From: Selaginella moellendorffii
Lineage: Eukaryota; Streptophyta; Lycopodiopsida; Selaginellales; Selaginellaceae
DNA: 64,000 nt
Direction of reading: 5' to 3'
Assembly: GCF_000143415.4 (NCBI RefSeq)
Contig: NW_003314325.1
Span: forward strand, 546,357 to 610,356
The notes under the pieces: generated by a model
The model's input: the letters and a program-made list of their open reading frames with translations, nothing else
Databases searched by the model: none
What the model was told of the DNA's origin: nothing
Made by a program: the position numbers and the translations under genes
Part shown: in pieces, positions 32,822-44,641 of the stretch
Numbering within the stretch: the first letter of the stretch is position 1
Layout of the letters: every line of letters begins with the position of its first letter

Positions 32822-34501
32822 ATGGCGCCGAATGCTCGACCGAGCAAGGGATTTCTCTATGGATCTGTGTTGAGGGCGGGGTTGTCCGCCATGGAGGCCA
32901 ATCTCGTGCCCGACTTTGTGCTGCGCAGGGCGACGAGAATGCTGCTCGCGTCGCGCTTGCGGGAATTGCGACGGCATAGCGTAGAGGAGGAGTTAAACGA
33001 GCTCATGAAATTCGCCAAGTGTACGTAACTTTTTTTTTTTCTTTGTTTATTTTTTCGAAGTTTCAGTGCTAGCTCGGTGGTTTCTTCGCATTTTTTTTCT
33101 TTCTTGAGCTTCTAGGAGTTCTGAAAGTTTTTTTTTTTTGCAGCTCTCAAACAGATGCCAATCGCCATCCATACCGACGCTGCGAATTCTCAGCACTATC
33201 AAGTTCCCACCGAGTTTTACAAGCTAGTGCTTGGAAAGCACCTCAAATACAGGTTGAGATTTTTGTCTTTGTTTTTTCTTTCTTCCTTGTTCTTTTCAGT
33301 CATGACAAGTTTTCTTTCGGTTTTAGCTGCGCGTACTTTTGCAAAGATTCGTACACGCTCGATCAAGCTGAGGAGGCCATGTTGGAGCTTTACTGTGAAA
33401 GAGCACAACTTAAGGACGGGCAAGTGGTGTTGGACCTTGGATGTGGATGGGGATCGCTATCCTTGTACATAGCTGAAAAATATCCTGCCAGTCGAATCAC
33501 CGGCGTTTCGAATTCTGCGACACAGAGAGAGTTCATTGAAGGAGAATGCAGGTAAGTGAAAGCAAACCTTGTGACTTTTGTATAACTCTCCCTTATCTCA
33601 AAACAGCAAGCGAGGACTGTCCAACGTGAAGGTTATCGTTTCGGATATAAACGACTTCCAGGCGCCAGAGAAATTCGACCGGATCCTCTCGATAGAAATG
33701 TTTGAGGTCTGACACTTTAACTCCTTATGCTACTTTTCTCTGACGTTTCTCCTCTGTCTGTATGGATCAGCACATGAAGAATTATCAAAAGCTTCTCAAA
33801 AACATCGCATCATGGATGAAGCCAGATTGTCTTCTCTTCGTTCACATTTTTTGCCACAAGAACCACGCTTACCATTTCGAGGTAGAAACACTGTTTTGTT
33901 TTGGAGGTGAATTATTTCTAACGTCATTCAAATGAAGGACACTGGAGACGACGACTGGATGGCAAGATCCTTCTTCACAGGTGGAACCATGCCCGCAGAT
34001 CCATTGCTCCTTTACTTTCAGGTAAAACAAAAGCAAAAGCTCTCGTATTTGCAAAAACAGTCTCCAAAACTCATTTCTTTTGTCTTCCATGTTTTGCTAC
34101 TCCAGGAGGATGTCTCGATTCTACATCATTGGCGCCTCAGCGGAACTCATTATGCTCGAACCAGGCACGGTTTTCTCGCTCTCCTTTCCTTTTGCTTTTC
34201 CTCTCCTGCGTGTTTTATGTTCTCATAGCTACCTCCAAGGAAGCTACTAACTTCGAGCTCTCACTCATTCCAATGCAGTGAGGCCTGGCTAAAGCGAATG
34301 GACCAGAACCTGAGCTCGATTCGTCCCATCTTTGCTAAAGCCTATGGCGAAAGCGACGCCAGCACTAAGTGGCTCGCCTTCTGGAGAACATTCTTCATAG
34401 CAGTAGCGGAGCTGTTTGCCTTCGACAATGGCCAACAATGGATCGTCTCGCACTACCTTTACAAGCTCAAGGCCAGCGACATGGACGCCAATGCTACATG
34501 A
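32822..34501 (+). CDS. SAM-dependent methyltransferase, (S)-coclaurine N-methyltransferase-like
   Basis: Eight exons (32822-33020, 33144-33252, 33327-33551, 33607-33706, 33771-33881, 33938-34021, 34106-34164, 34279-34501) give 369 residues in frame. The SAM-binding motif I is VLDLGCGWGSLSLYIA in exon 3. The family-specific blocks HMKNYQKLL, FFTGGTMPADPLLLYFQ and FFIAVAELF follow. The fold belongs to the cyclopropane-synthase/coclaurine N-methyltransferase group. In non-alkaloid plants the substrate of these relatives is uncertain, so I do not assign one. The seventh intron starts GC, not GT (34165), while its 3' end is a normal AG; only this choice keeps the conserved frame. No transit peptide is obvious. 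Confidence 0.88.
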
Positions 34502-35269
34502 TATCAAAGAATCACGGCAATCAGGTGCGTACCACTGCTGATCATACTAGTTTTTCTTTTTTCCTTTATTTTTTTGCGTAGATTCTCCCAAGGTGCAGGC
34601 ACCAATATCTCTCTTTTTCGTGGTTTCTTTAGTTCGTCCATCGCTCAGGCTGGCTACAAGGTCCCTTTAAATTTTCTTCCATTCGGTCAGGTATCAACTC
34701 TAAAGGCAACGACCGGCTCTTTGTTTACCACTATACTAAATCTTTTTCTATTCGTTTCGTCGCAGGAGTTACGACATTGTGATGTCATTCGCGATCCAAC
34801 GGTGCCCGCCCAAATAGAAAACAACAGGCAAAACATAAGCTTCCACAGCCCAAATAGAAAACAACAAACAAAAACGTAAGCTTCCACACACGCCCGCACT
34901 GTGCATGTGAAGCTCATGGTTTTAATAAACTAATCACCACTCCATCATTGAAGGAACCATGGTCTGATATAATGGAAGGGACAATGAATACCCTTTGGGT
35001 TCTATAGTCGAATATCCAAAGATCTTCGAATTCTTCATGTTTTCTAGAACTTGGCTGTACAGAGAAACCGAGCCTGGAGATCTTCCGTACGGACGCGAGA
35101 TCTTCCAGTTTTTCTTTCCTTGTTTTTCCTTTTCCGCCAGCATCATGAAACATGAATTACGGGGAAAAGGAAATCGCGCCAAGGAACGAAAGAAGTTTTC
35201 TTCCAAGAGTTTTTTTTTTTCCTCTGCTTTTCACCTGGCCGTGATGGAAGAGGTGGCGGCGAAGAAGAT
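34502..35269. other. Convergent intergenic region
   Basis: Holds the 3' ends of the methyltransferase (+) and CCT (-) genes. No frame here carries a recognisable domain. Confidence 0.5.
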
Positions 35270-37348
35270 TTACCTCGCGATTCCGATTCCTCCTCCTCGT
35301 CCTCCTACCAATCCCCAGCACTCCGAAAGCTCTCCAGACGACTGCCGATCAATCAGCAGGCCCTCATCATCTTCCAGAAGAGCATCAACCTGGAACAAAA
35401 TCCGCCATACCCAAGTTTCAGTCCAACACGGAAGGAAGGCGAGGAAGCCCGTTCCTAGGAATAAAGTTTCCAAAAGCGGGGAACAAAGATAAAACAAAAA
35501 GAAGAAAACATGAACACTTGGATTCTCTCCCTCTCAGAGCTGGGAGCTTTAGAACTTTAGAGAGGAAGAAAAAGAGAAGAAAAAGAGAGCTTGGAATGGA
35601 ATTGGAATTGCTTACCTCATCTTCATATTCGCCGCCAGCTCTCATCTTACTTGTCCTGGCTGAGCCCGATGCCCCCGACGACGCGACGGATGAATCAACC
35701 ACGTCTTCGTTTTTGGCAAACCGGCCGCGGACACGAGGGCGGCTGTCCGCAAGCGTCTTTCGGCACGCATACTGCCACAGTGAAGACAAACCACGTATTA
35801 AATATCGAGGCCCGGCAGCACGAAAGCGAGCGAATTATGCGTGAATGGAAACTCCACTGACCTTGATTTTCTTGTTAAAGTTCCGCTCGGATCGCTTCTG
35901 GCGGTATCTGTGAATCCGCTCCTTGCGCTCGGCGAGACTGTATCGTCCAATTTTAAAACCGCATTCGTCCTGGCCTTCAGATTGCAAGGAGGTGTTCATT
36001 CTCTGATGCAGGAGGAAGCAGTCGCATTAGCTACCTTAGCCTATTTTAACTCGGCAAAGTAAGGACAGACGACGAAAGAAAACGAAAGAGCATACGGAAA
36101 GACGATGCAATATTATATGTCCACATAATCAGCAGAGAATCAGGCCGATAAAGACACCCATCAGACGAAAAAGAATGCGAAATGCAGCATCACAGTGCAA
36201 GGACTGTTTGAAAAAACTTTTCTAGATTGGCCTGCTAAGTTAAAATCACTCGAAAGCTGCAGCGAGCAAACAGAAAAACAAGCAACAAAAGAAGAAAAAA
36301 GAAAAACGAGAAACAAAAGCCCAAGAGACTGGTAATGAAAATTTCGTACCTGGATGTCACCGGTGCTGCAAACTCTCCTCATGCTGTTACTGCAAGGCGA
36401 GAAGCAGCCGGAGCTGGGGCTCCTCCTCATCACATCGATGTCAATTCCATCCCCTTCCTTGACTTCGAGGAGCTGCGAAAGAGATGGAACAATGGAGCCC
36501 GAGCAAGCGTGGAGGCCTTGCATGGTCGAATCCAAAGCGGAAGTTCCATTAGTCGCTGCGCCTGGCGTCGCTGAGGAAATCTAGAACAAAGGAGAAAGAA
36601 AAAGTCTCGTGAGCAAAGGAAAGCTATATCGTGAAAGATTTTACGCTGGGAAGTTGTCCAAGAGCGTGGCTGCTATAGCTCCTTTGCATCACATAAGGCC
36701 GCCTGGAAACGTCGCCGCCATGGCCGCCAATTCCCCCATAGACGAGAGAGCCCCCCAATGGCGAGTCGTAGAGGCCGGCTTTGCCACTTCCACTGTTCCT
36801 GAGGATGCCATCCTTGGAATCCACCACCACCACCGGAGGCAATTCCTTGCCAATCTGATGCTGCTTCTTGGGCGAGGCCAGCGGCGACGAGGAGATCCTC
36901 TTGTTGGAGAGCGGCGTCGCCGCAATCAGCTGGTCCAGCGAGAGCGAATTGAGCTCCTCGGAGACGGCAGAGAAGGAAGGCTTCCGGGTGGGCGATGAGG
37001 AGGAGATTGCCTGCTTACTCTCGTCTTGGATGTGGGCGCCATTGTAATGCTGTGGCAACGCGCCCAGGATGTCGGTGCCTTGGAAATTTGTGCCCGCAAT
37101 GCCGTCAAGATCGTTGTCGAGATCGTTCTCCTGCGAGCAAGCCGGCACAGAGATCGTCAAGAACGGGGAGGAAGAAAGAGGGCATGCATGCACGAAGAAG
37201 CCTAGACTAAAAATCCGAAAGGATTTCCTACCAGGAAGACGAGATCGTCCAATTCGATCATGGAGTGATTGTTGTCTAAAAATGTGAGCGGCTCCAGCGC
37301 GTACTGGCTGCTTAGCATCGACAATTCGCTTTCGGTCATTGCAGCCAT
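35270..37348 (-). CDS. CCT-motif protein (CONSTANS/TOC1-type regulator)
   Basis: Six exons (37232-37348, 36645-37130, 36350-36580, 35862-36002, 35616-35771, 35270-35389) give 416 residues. The CCT motif (RYSLAERKERIHRYRQKRSE and on to RKTLADSRPRVRGRFAK, about residues 298-341) is split between exons 4 and 5. There is no B-box zinc finger or response-regulator domain before it, so it fits the CCT-only (CMF/ASML2-like) class of nuclear transcriptional regulators. The N-terminus is acidic (MIELDDLVFL) and the middle Ser/Pro-rich. The C-terminal tail is acidic (VDALLEDDEG). The start chosen is the first of two close Met codons (MAAM). The target genes and the role in light or sugar responses cannot be told from the sequence. 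Confidence 0.9.
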
Positions 37349-38185
37349 GGCGCTCAATGGAAAGAACTAACAAAGAGGAGAAGGAAAAGATTCAAGGAAG
37401 GATTCTAGAGAGGAGAAAGAAAGAAGAGGCCAGAGAAAGCTTTTCAGCGATTGAATCGATTCAACAAAGACGAGCTCTTGGCGAGAATTTGCTATCCCGC
37501 TGCTCCATTCTCGTCGAATTCCGGATTCTAGCTAGGGCTGAGTGATCCATGCACAAGACCGCGCCGGCAATCCACGAAATCTGGAGCACGTCGAGAATTC
37601 CAGCGCCTAGAGGAAGGATTCGTGGAATGCAGGCGATTGGAATTCACGAAGAACCCTAAGAGCAAGAGCGCTGGCACATTGAGAGAGATATATTGTCGCT
37701 GGCTATATTGTAGGAGAGCTGGCTGTATTTGGCTAGAGGAGGTTTTGGAGGGAGTTTTAGCGGAAAGTTGCCACGTGTGCGGCTGGCCAATCTGGCGGAC
37801 AGCTTGGCAAGGCTAGGTTCTCTATCTCTCTCATGCATTTGGCCAGATTACAAGGACTCTTCGTATTCTAGGGCTCTTGGGGATTTCGAAGAGCTCTATA
37901 GTGGAGGACGATCGCGCTACCGAGCTAGAGTTTGCCGAGCTAGCCGAGGTAAGAGAGCTCTAAGATCTCCTTTGCTAGAGCAATTCCCTACACAAGTTTT
38001 TCTCTGAGAAATTGCTTGGATGACAATGAAGGATGCGCGGCTTGGATCTCTAGTGGCCGCATTTTCACGAATGAGAGGTAAATCGCTATATAATCTTCCC
38101 CTGCTGATAGATTTCTCTTGCAGGGCGTGAGTTTCTTTTGAGCAGGAACTTCGAAGGAATACAAAAGAAGGAAAATTCTTTGCGA
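37349..38185. other. Upstream region of the CCT gene
   Basis: About 840 bp between the CCT start and the end of the NPH3-like gene, both on the minus strand. It must hold the CCT promoter and 5' leader. A TATA-like sequence (CTATATAAT on plus) lies near 38084. No gene seen. Confidence 0.4.
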
Positions 38186-40187
38186 TCAACAGAGAAGCCG
38201 CCTAGTTCTCCTGGAAGACATGTCCGACCTCATCCTCTTGCAAAGCTTCTCCAGCTCCGACACCTTGGCCTGCATCTTGTTGATATCCGACTTGAGCTCT
38301 TCGTTTTGGCGAATGATCAGTCCAAACTCGGGCGATGGCTGATCGACAGCGCTAGGAGCGGCGGAAGGATGATTCACCGCAGGTACTGGTGCTTCTTTGT
38401 ATCTCGAGCTGTCACTCACTCTCAGTCCTTCCTTGAAGAAGCAGTGATCGATGGTGTCTCTGAGCTTGGCTTGCTGGAGAAGAAGAATCTGGAGTGCCAA
38501 TCGTGCTGGGAACCGTGGGTTTTGCGCAGCATGCTTGCATCCCTCGAACGACAGCTTCTGGTAATTCACCACCTTGCAAAGTTCCATGGTTTCGGACTCC
38601 GAGACTGCTGGATGTGCCTGCTCCATGCGACAAACGTTCCATGGTGAGCGAGCTTTTAGTTGCAAAGTTTCTTCTTCTAACGTGAGTTTGCAACAGGAAA
38701 GAAGAACACTTACCTGCAGATACAAATCCAAAGCTCGGTAGAGCCCGTCGTGCATGAGCCTGGCCGAGTCCGGCAGTGCTTTGGCCACTGACTTAAACTT
38801 GAAAGGCTTAAGCTGTGGATCCGCTGCGATCTCCACCAGGTATTTATCAATCAGATCCGCAACTTTTGTCAGCGAGTGCTCGAACTTTGTCAGGGCCCTA
38901 CGGAAGGACGATCCTGACGGTGGCTGAGAAGCCATGATAGGACCGTTGATTGGAGTTGGGAAAGTCATCTCCGAGAAGATGTCTTGATCGCTCAGGAACC
39001 TGTCAATCAGCCTCAGGACGAGATCAACGTCGTAGAGAGAGCCACTTCCAGTCGGCCGCAGTGGAATGACGATGTCGTCCAGGGAAGCTTTGTCCAGCTG
39101 GTGGCCGATCATCTTCTCCAGCTGCTTCCGGCACGAACGTCCCGAGTTGAGAGCCGAAGTAACTCGTAGCAATCCAAACAGAGAAGAGCAGGGAGCCGAG
39201 CCGTGATCTAAGTGTCCCAGCAGTGCGATGACCGTCTCCAGAAGCTCACGCTGGACCTTTTGCGTGTACTTCTGGAGGATGTGCTCGTCCCTGGTGGTGG
39301 AAGCGGTCGACCTCTGGTGGTGGGAATGGTAGCCGAGCGTTGGGAGCGCGGTCTGGACGTAGTGAACCAAGAACCTGGCCAGGATCCGGTTGTCCATGTT
39401 GTTGGAGATCATCGCCTTGACAATTCTCTCCATGAGATACATGGAGAGCGAGCAGACGTCGTCGAACCACCAAGTTCTCGAGAGGCGTTTGTTGTTGGCG
39501 CTGCTGCTCTGGTTTGAAGATGAATCCGGAGAGGTGGAGCTCGTCGGACTCTGGCAAGTGGAGCTGATGGTGGAGGCTTTCCAGGCCAGGGACTCGACGC
39601 ACCTGTGGACGATGTGCGTCTTCTCCGCGTAAGGCAGCACGGGCTCGCAGCTCCGGAGGATGAGCAGCACCTCGTTCCAGCTCCAGAACACCAAATTCTG
39701 TAAGAAGTTCTCGGTTTCTTTGATCAGATTCCTGGGACTAAACTCCTCTGTCATTTCCATGTACTCGGCGATGCAGCGGAGGAGAGAGACGTTGGCGGCC
39801 GTAATGTGGAAGCCTCCGCCGCGTGGAGATCCGCTCGAGTGCCAGTAGCAAAACCGAGCTGCGAGCTCGAAAGCCTGCGGGCCTCCTGGAAGATCGTGAA
39901 AGGCAACACGCAAGGCATTGACGCGACAAGCTGTGAGAATCGTTGTTCCTCGGATGATCTTGGCGAGGCGTCCACATCTATTGACCAGAGGATCCTAGAG
40001 CAAAGAGAGATCAAAGTAAGTCAAAGTTTTCTATCGCTCGTTTGTTCACGCTAGGTGTTGGATGGATTCTATCTAACTGGTGTCTACTCACTTGTGCCAG
40101 GACGAAAGTGTGCTCTCCGTTCACTTCGACCTCCAGGAGCCTGTGCATTGGATCTTCGAGGAAGAGCTCCTGCTGCTTGTTCTTCAT
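38186..40187 (-). CDS. NPH3/RPT2-like BTB protein
   Basis: Three exons (40092-40187, 38714-39994, 38186-38617) give 602 residues. The N-terminal BTB domain (VEVNGEHTFVLAQ, then LPGGPQAFELAARFCYW) is followed by the NPH3 domain, with FDDVCSLSMYLMERIV, LLRVTSALNSG, the YRALDLYLQAHP junction across the last intron, and LCKVVNYQKLSFEGCKHAAQN. A coiled-coil tail (EELKSDINKMQAKVSELEKL) ends the protein. Family members act as plasma-membrane signalling scaffolds and as substrate adaptors of CUL3 ubiquitin ligases downstream of phototropins, or in auxin-transporter polarity. Which branch this one belongs to is not clear. Its start is ATGAAGAACAAG, with no better upstream ATG. Confidence 0.92.
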
Positions 40188-40421
40188 CGTCCCCGCGTCG
40201 CCCTCTACCTCGATCGATCCATCCCAGCTCGCTGCCGTTGTTGCTAGCTTCTTAAATCTCCAGCGAGTTCCCGGAGGGAATCAAGGGGAGGGACGAGAAA
40301 ACGGTGGAGCAAATCGTGTTGCGTAAAATCGATCTCCTTTGGGAAGTTTCAAACACTAGTGGGTGGGAAAAAATTTATTAAACCGAACTTAACAAAAGGT
40401 TACGTTAAGCCAGAAACTATT

Positions 40422-40493
40422 TGCTCTCAGTGAGGATCGAACTCACGACCTTTCGCTTACGAAGCGAACGCACTACCACTATGCTATGAAAGC
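40422..40493 (-). tRNA. tRNA-Thr (anticodon CGT)
   Basis: A 72-base cloverleaf on the minus strand, without intron. Acceptor GCTTTCA pairs with TGAGAGC, discriminator A. The anticodon stem is TTCGC/GCGAA with loop TTCGTAA, anticodon CGT. The T arm is GTGAG TTCGATC CTCAC. The D arm carries AGTGGTA. It sits between the divergent NPH3-like and PAN-like genes, ~235 bp and ~80 bp from their start codons. Confidence 0.95.
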
Positions 40494-40574
40494 ATGACAA
40501 TGCGTCCTTGATATGCCAGCTAATCGAATGCTAAACCAGCTATTTGTCATCGATTTTGGGGAAGAGCTTAGCCC

Positions 40575-42118
40575 ATGGCGATGGCGATCTCTCGATGCTG
40601 CTGCTCGTACAAGCGGGCGACGGTGATCGTTTGCATCTTCAATGTGGCCGCCGCGTTCTATGTCCTGGATGTGCTCCTCAGCTCCTCGTCAAGGTCTTCG
40701 TCCGGGATTCCATGGCGAAGGCGCCACGGTAAGCTCTCGGATCGTTGCTCTAGCCCCTACATTCTCGACTTGTCGCCCGATTCTGGCGCCTGGACCGCAT
40801 AATCCTGGGTCTGGGACGATATTTCGCATTCCTGGAGCGATTTTTGCCCGAATTCCTCGCGTGATTTCGTGCCTGTCGATGCTTGATCCGTGAACCGAGA
40901 GTTTCGATTCTTTTTTTCTTTTGTTCCTCTCTTTCTTACGCGATCGCTTGTCGGCGTGGCAGTCCTGGGCTTCTCCGCGCAGGAGGCTCTTCGAATTCAA
41001 GAGGCGCACGAGATTCGCCGAAAGGTTGAGCCTCACGAGCTTATTGACAGGGTAATGTATGAGAACGACCGGTTGCTTTCCTTTCTTCCTTTCTTCGCTA
41101 CCCAGATTTTAATTCCGGTCTCTCTTTATCTTTGTAAAGGTGAAAGAGATCCAGCTTGAGTCGGATCAAGAGAGCAGCGGTCCCGGCGCTATCAGAAGGA
41201 AAGCCGCCATGGACATCGTCCAAAGATTGCGAGATATACAATCAACAAACAATCAAACTGCCAGTCAAGGTGTGAAGCTCGACAAAAATAAAATAAGAAA
41301 CTATGCTAGACAACTCAATCTGGATTTGGCAGCTCTAAGTGAATGGCGGCGCAAGAGACTCGAAGCGGCTCGTGCGCGAGAGGCCAAGCAGTCTGCTGGG
41401 ACTAATGCTACAAGTGACATGAATCAGGAGTTGGCACAAGGTAGGCACGAATTTCTAACTTCGTGTTCTCTCATTTTCTTTTCAATTTTAGAAGAGGTGT
41501 CCAAGCTGGTGGAGCTGGGTTGGCTACACACTCACACCGAACCCCCGAGTTTACCAGTGTCCGACAGTGACACCGGCGAAATCCTTCCAACAGTCACTGG
41601 AGCCGAAGTTGGTAAGAGCAAAAACCGCAAAGCGAAGCGCCGTAGATCTCACGTTTTCTCCTCGGTTTTTTTTTGCAGAGGACGGGATCATCCCTGGAAG
41701 GATTGTTCCCCCCGAGTGTCACGCCGAGGCACACACGGATTACGATGGTGTTGCTGTCCGGTGGGGACTGACGCATCATACGGAGAGCGCCGCCGATTGC
41801 TGTCAAGCGTGTTTCAACCAGGCCAAAGCCGCAAAGCCGGGCGAGAGGAAGTGCAACATTTGGGTGTTTTGCGCTGCCGAGAACGGCTGCTACTCGCCTG
41901 ATATCTATGAGCACAAACACCAGGAATGCTGGCTCAAACAGGTATCAGCTTTTCTTTTCTTTTCTTTTTTTTCTTTCAATCGATCGCTCAAACGATTATC
42001 TTGACAGGCTGATGAACCAAAGCTAAACTTCAAGGGCCACTACCACGAAGAGTACAGGCAAACTCATCAAAACGCCCCGGTCGTAGTTCCCTGGGTCTCT
42101 GGAGTTATTCGCGAATGA
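40575..42118 (+). CDS. Single-pass membrane protein with a Cys-rich PAN/Apple-like domain
   Basis: Six exons (40575-40728, 40963-41051, 41140-41440, 41492-41611, 41679-41941, 42008-42118) give 345 residues. A short Arg/Lys N-terminus precedes one hydrophobic helix (VIVCIFNVAAAFYVLDVLL), suggesting a type II membrane protein with its body in the lumen. The middle is a charged helix-rich stretch (KIRNYARQLNLDLAALSEW). Near residues 250-315 lies a Cys-rich block (ADCCQACFNQ, CNIWVFCAAENGC, ECWLKQ) reminiscent of PAN/Apple domains in plant unknown proteins. Substrate or partner is unknown. The gene looks intact. Confidence 0.8.
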
Positions 42119-42352
42119 CCTCCAGGTTCTTTTATACTTTTTCTTTTTTCTATACGATCCAGTGTACAGATTTTGGTAATTCTTCGTAGTACTATTCTTT
42201 AGTACTATTCTTTAGGACAATGTAGTCATTCCAATTTGGAAAGCTCGCAAAGCTTAATGTTTTTTTTCTTGTTTTTGCAAGATATACGCAAGCACCACTT
42301 ACAAATGGCTGATGATTTACTGTACATTGTGTGAGAGCCTCGCTTCTTCGAC

Positions 42353-44109
42353 TTAGCTGGCACACGAGATCGCATCAGTCGGCTTGATCCTCGAGAACAA
42401 CGCTGGCTCTGGCCCCAAGTCACGCACCGAAGAGGTCGCCTCCTCCACGGCCTTTTGGAGCTCAAACTTTCTTGAGCTTAGCTGCTGGCACAGCGAGCAA
42501 ATCGCCTTCTTCTCTTGGCTCGAGACGCTCGAGACGCTCGAGACGCTCCCGGAGAGCAAGCCCCGTGGAGCAGCGCCGCCCGAGCTCTCCTCTTGGATGG
42601 ATATGACGTTCTTGCTCGGGTTCTCTGGCGAGCTCTCGGCTTTGGCTTTGCTATAAACTTTGCCCGTTTTCTTCTTTTCCATCTGCCTGGGCATCACGTC
42701 AAACAGCCACTTCCCTCCGTTCCAGACGGCCACCGCGGCCTTGAAGAGCTCGAAGAGTACGTGCAAGCGGTACGACTTGAACATCGGTACCGTGAGCGCC
42801 ATGGTTGCCACCGTGAACGCCGCTTGGATCGCCGCGTACATGACAACCCGGTTGCGTTCTCCCAGCAATCCACTGAGCCACCACCATATGTTGTTTGCTC
42901 TCGCGGCCTTTCGAGATAGCTCCCTGTCAAGATCATCTATATAACTTGAAAGAGATTGAAAGCTTGTGAAGTACCTGAAAGATGTCATGACTTCTGGATC
43001 TCTGAGCAGCCTTTGCTTGCGCAGAACGTTGACGATGAGGAGGTAGAGTGCTTGCCAGACGCTGTACGCGATGAGTGGGACGAAGAAGAGCCAAGTCCAC
43101 AAGGCGCGGTCGTCGTGAACGAGTGGCCAAGCCGGCCAAGGCCCCGTTGCGTCCAAGGAATGGTGAGGATACGTAATTGGATCCCACCAGCGAATTATGA
43201 AGAACACGGTGCCTGCTCGTATAGTCGCAAGTTAGCTTGGTTCTGTGGAAAAAGAAGGAGAACACTGTGAAACTTGCCGGGAAGCAAATGAATTAGAACG
43301 CTGATGATCTTGTCAATAGAGCTGAACACCAGGCTACACCTCCATACAATCAATGCCCAAGCTAGGGGCCCCTGAAAAGATCGATGCAATGAACCTTCTT
43401 TGAAAACGAGCATGAAGTGAGAGACCACTTACTTCAGAGAAAGAAAAGCAGACCATGAAGAGCTTCTCGTTGTTTGGAAAGACGAGAAGCATAGCCATGA
43501 AGATAACATTCGCGTAGTAGCAAAAGTCCTGCAAATCCATGAACGAAGTTTTGTAAACATGATTTACTCGAGCACCAAGAAGATTTACTCTACCAGAAGA
43601 TAGTAGTGCCACTTCCTCGTTCTGTAGTAAATCCATCTCAGTGGAGCGATCCCAAGGAAGAACAAGCAGTACAGATAGGGAATCTCGTGCGGCCCTGATC
43701 CACCAATCATGCCAAAGAGTTATATACTAAACTTTTTCTCCCAAAGAATAGGAACACTCACTTGATCCCATCACGTAGCACACAGTGCCAAAGCAAAACA
43801 CTCCAATACAGTAAGTCACCTAGAGGAATCAAACACGCAAACGCTTAAGTGTCGAAAATTTTATTTCTTTCTATTTTCTTTTAAAGTAAAAAAAAAAGCC
43901 AAACACGCACCTTATTGAGGAGCTGCTCGTGTTCATCAGCCCTCCTGGAAATTATAGAGGCTCGCTCGGACAAGAATCGCGCAGCGACCTGCATTACACA
44001 AAGCCTCTTCACAATCCGCGCGATCGCAGCACCGTGAGAATGGAAAACCTACCTCGGATCGCCTCGCCGCAGCCAATTTGGGAGAGCCGGCGTCGTCGTC
44101 GGGCGCCAT
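42353..44109 (-). CDS. Glycerophosphocholine acyltransferase (GPC1/GPCAT family)
   Basis: Eight exons (44053-44109, 43911-43988, 43762-43819, 43594-43694, 43433-43528, 43278-43371, 42975-43212, 42353-42923) give 430 residues. The family transfers an acyl group from acyl-CoA to glycerophosphocholine to make lysophosphatidylcholine in the ER membrane. Family blocks include [46 protein letters not shown] and [11 protein letters not shown]. Several hydrophobic segments predict a polytopic membrane protein. The C-terminal ~100 residues are polar, with a (SVS) repeat from a tandem CTCGAGACG, and probably cytosolic. The intron after LLPG has a GC donor (GGCAAGT). The gene converges on the PAN-like gene, with 234 bp between stop codons. 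Confidence 0.88.
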
Positions 44110-44641
44110 TGCGCCGGCCGCGGCGATGAATCGAGAGCGCGCCAGCGAGCGAGCGGCGTTCTAGCTCCCAGCGAGGCGCTCAGGAGATTCTCGCAGCAGC
44201 GATGGCGCCCAAGATCCAAGAACAACAGCGCGAATGATGAAATCCAACGGCCACCAATCAAACCTATGGTTGTCGTGTTGATACAGGGATGGCATATTCG
44301 CGAGATCTACCTGCGGATATCCCTGTTTTGTGCTCATATACCTTTTTACTTTAAATTTAAAATTAAAGGACTCCTTTTGGCGGGGCCCTAGATATTTTGG
44401 CGGGAATGCTCTCTTTATACTTTAACCTTGTTTTTCATTTGATTAAGAGACATCGCGAAGAGTTTGCCGAGATTCTAGCACCAGACAACAGCGTTTTTAT
44501 ACATCTTCTCCAAGTCCTTTAGTTTAACACTTTGAAATTTAGCAGGTCTCTCCAACAATGATGCGGCCATTGCTGAGGCTCATTCACACCCCCAAATTGA
44601 GATCAATCATAGTTATAAGGTGCTAGTTAACTTGACAATAT
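44110..44641. other. Upstream region of the acyltransferase gene
   Basis: Probable promoter and 5' leader of the acyltransferase gene, plus the 3' flank of the kinase-like pseudogene. No gene seen. Confidence 0.4.

Noticed and set aside
36609-36998. Plus-strand frame of 129 codons opposite the CCT gene
   Set aside because: It is antisense to CCT exon 2, whose frame fits a six-exon gene with a conserved motif.
42515-42919. Plus-strand frame of 134 codons opposite the acyltransferase last exon
   Set aside because: Antisense shadow of a well-supported coding exon.
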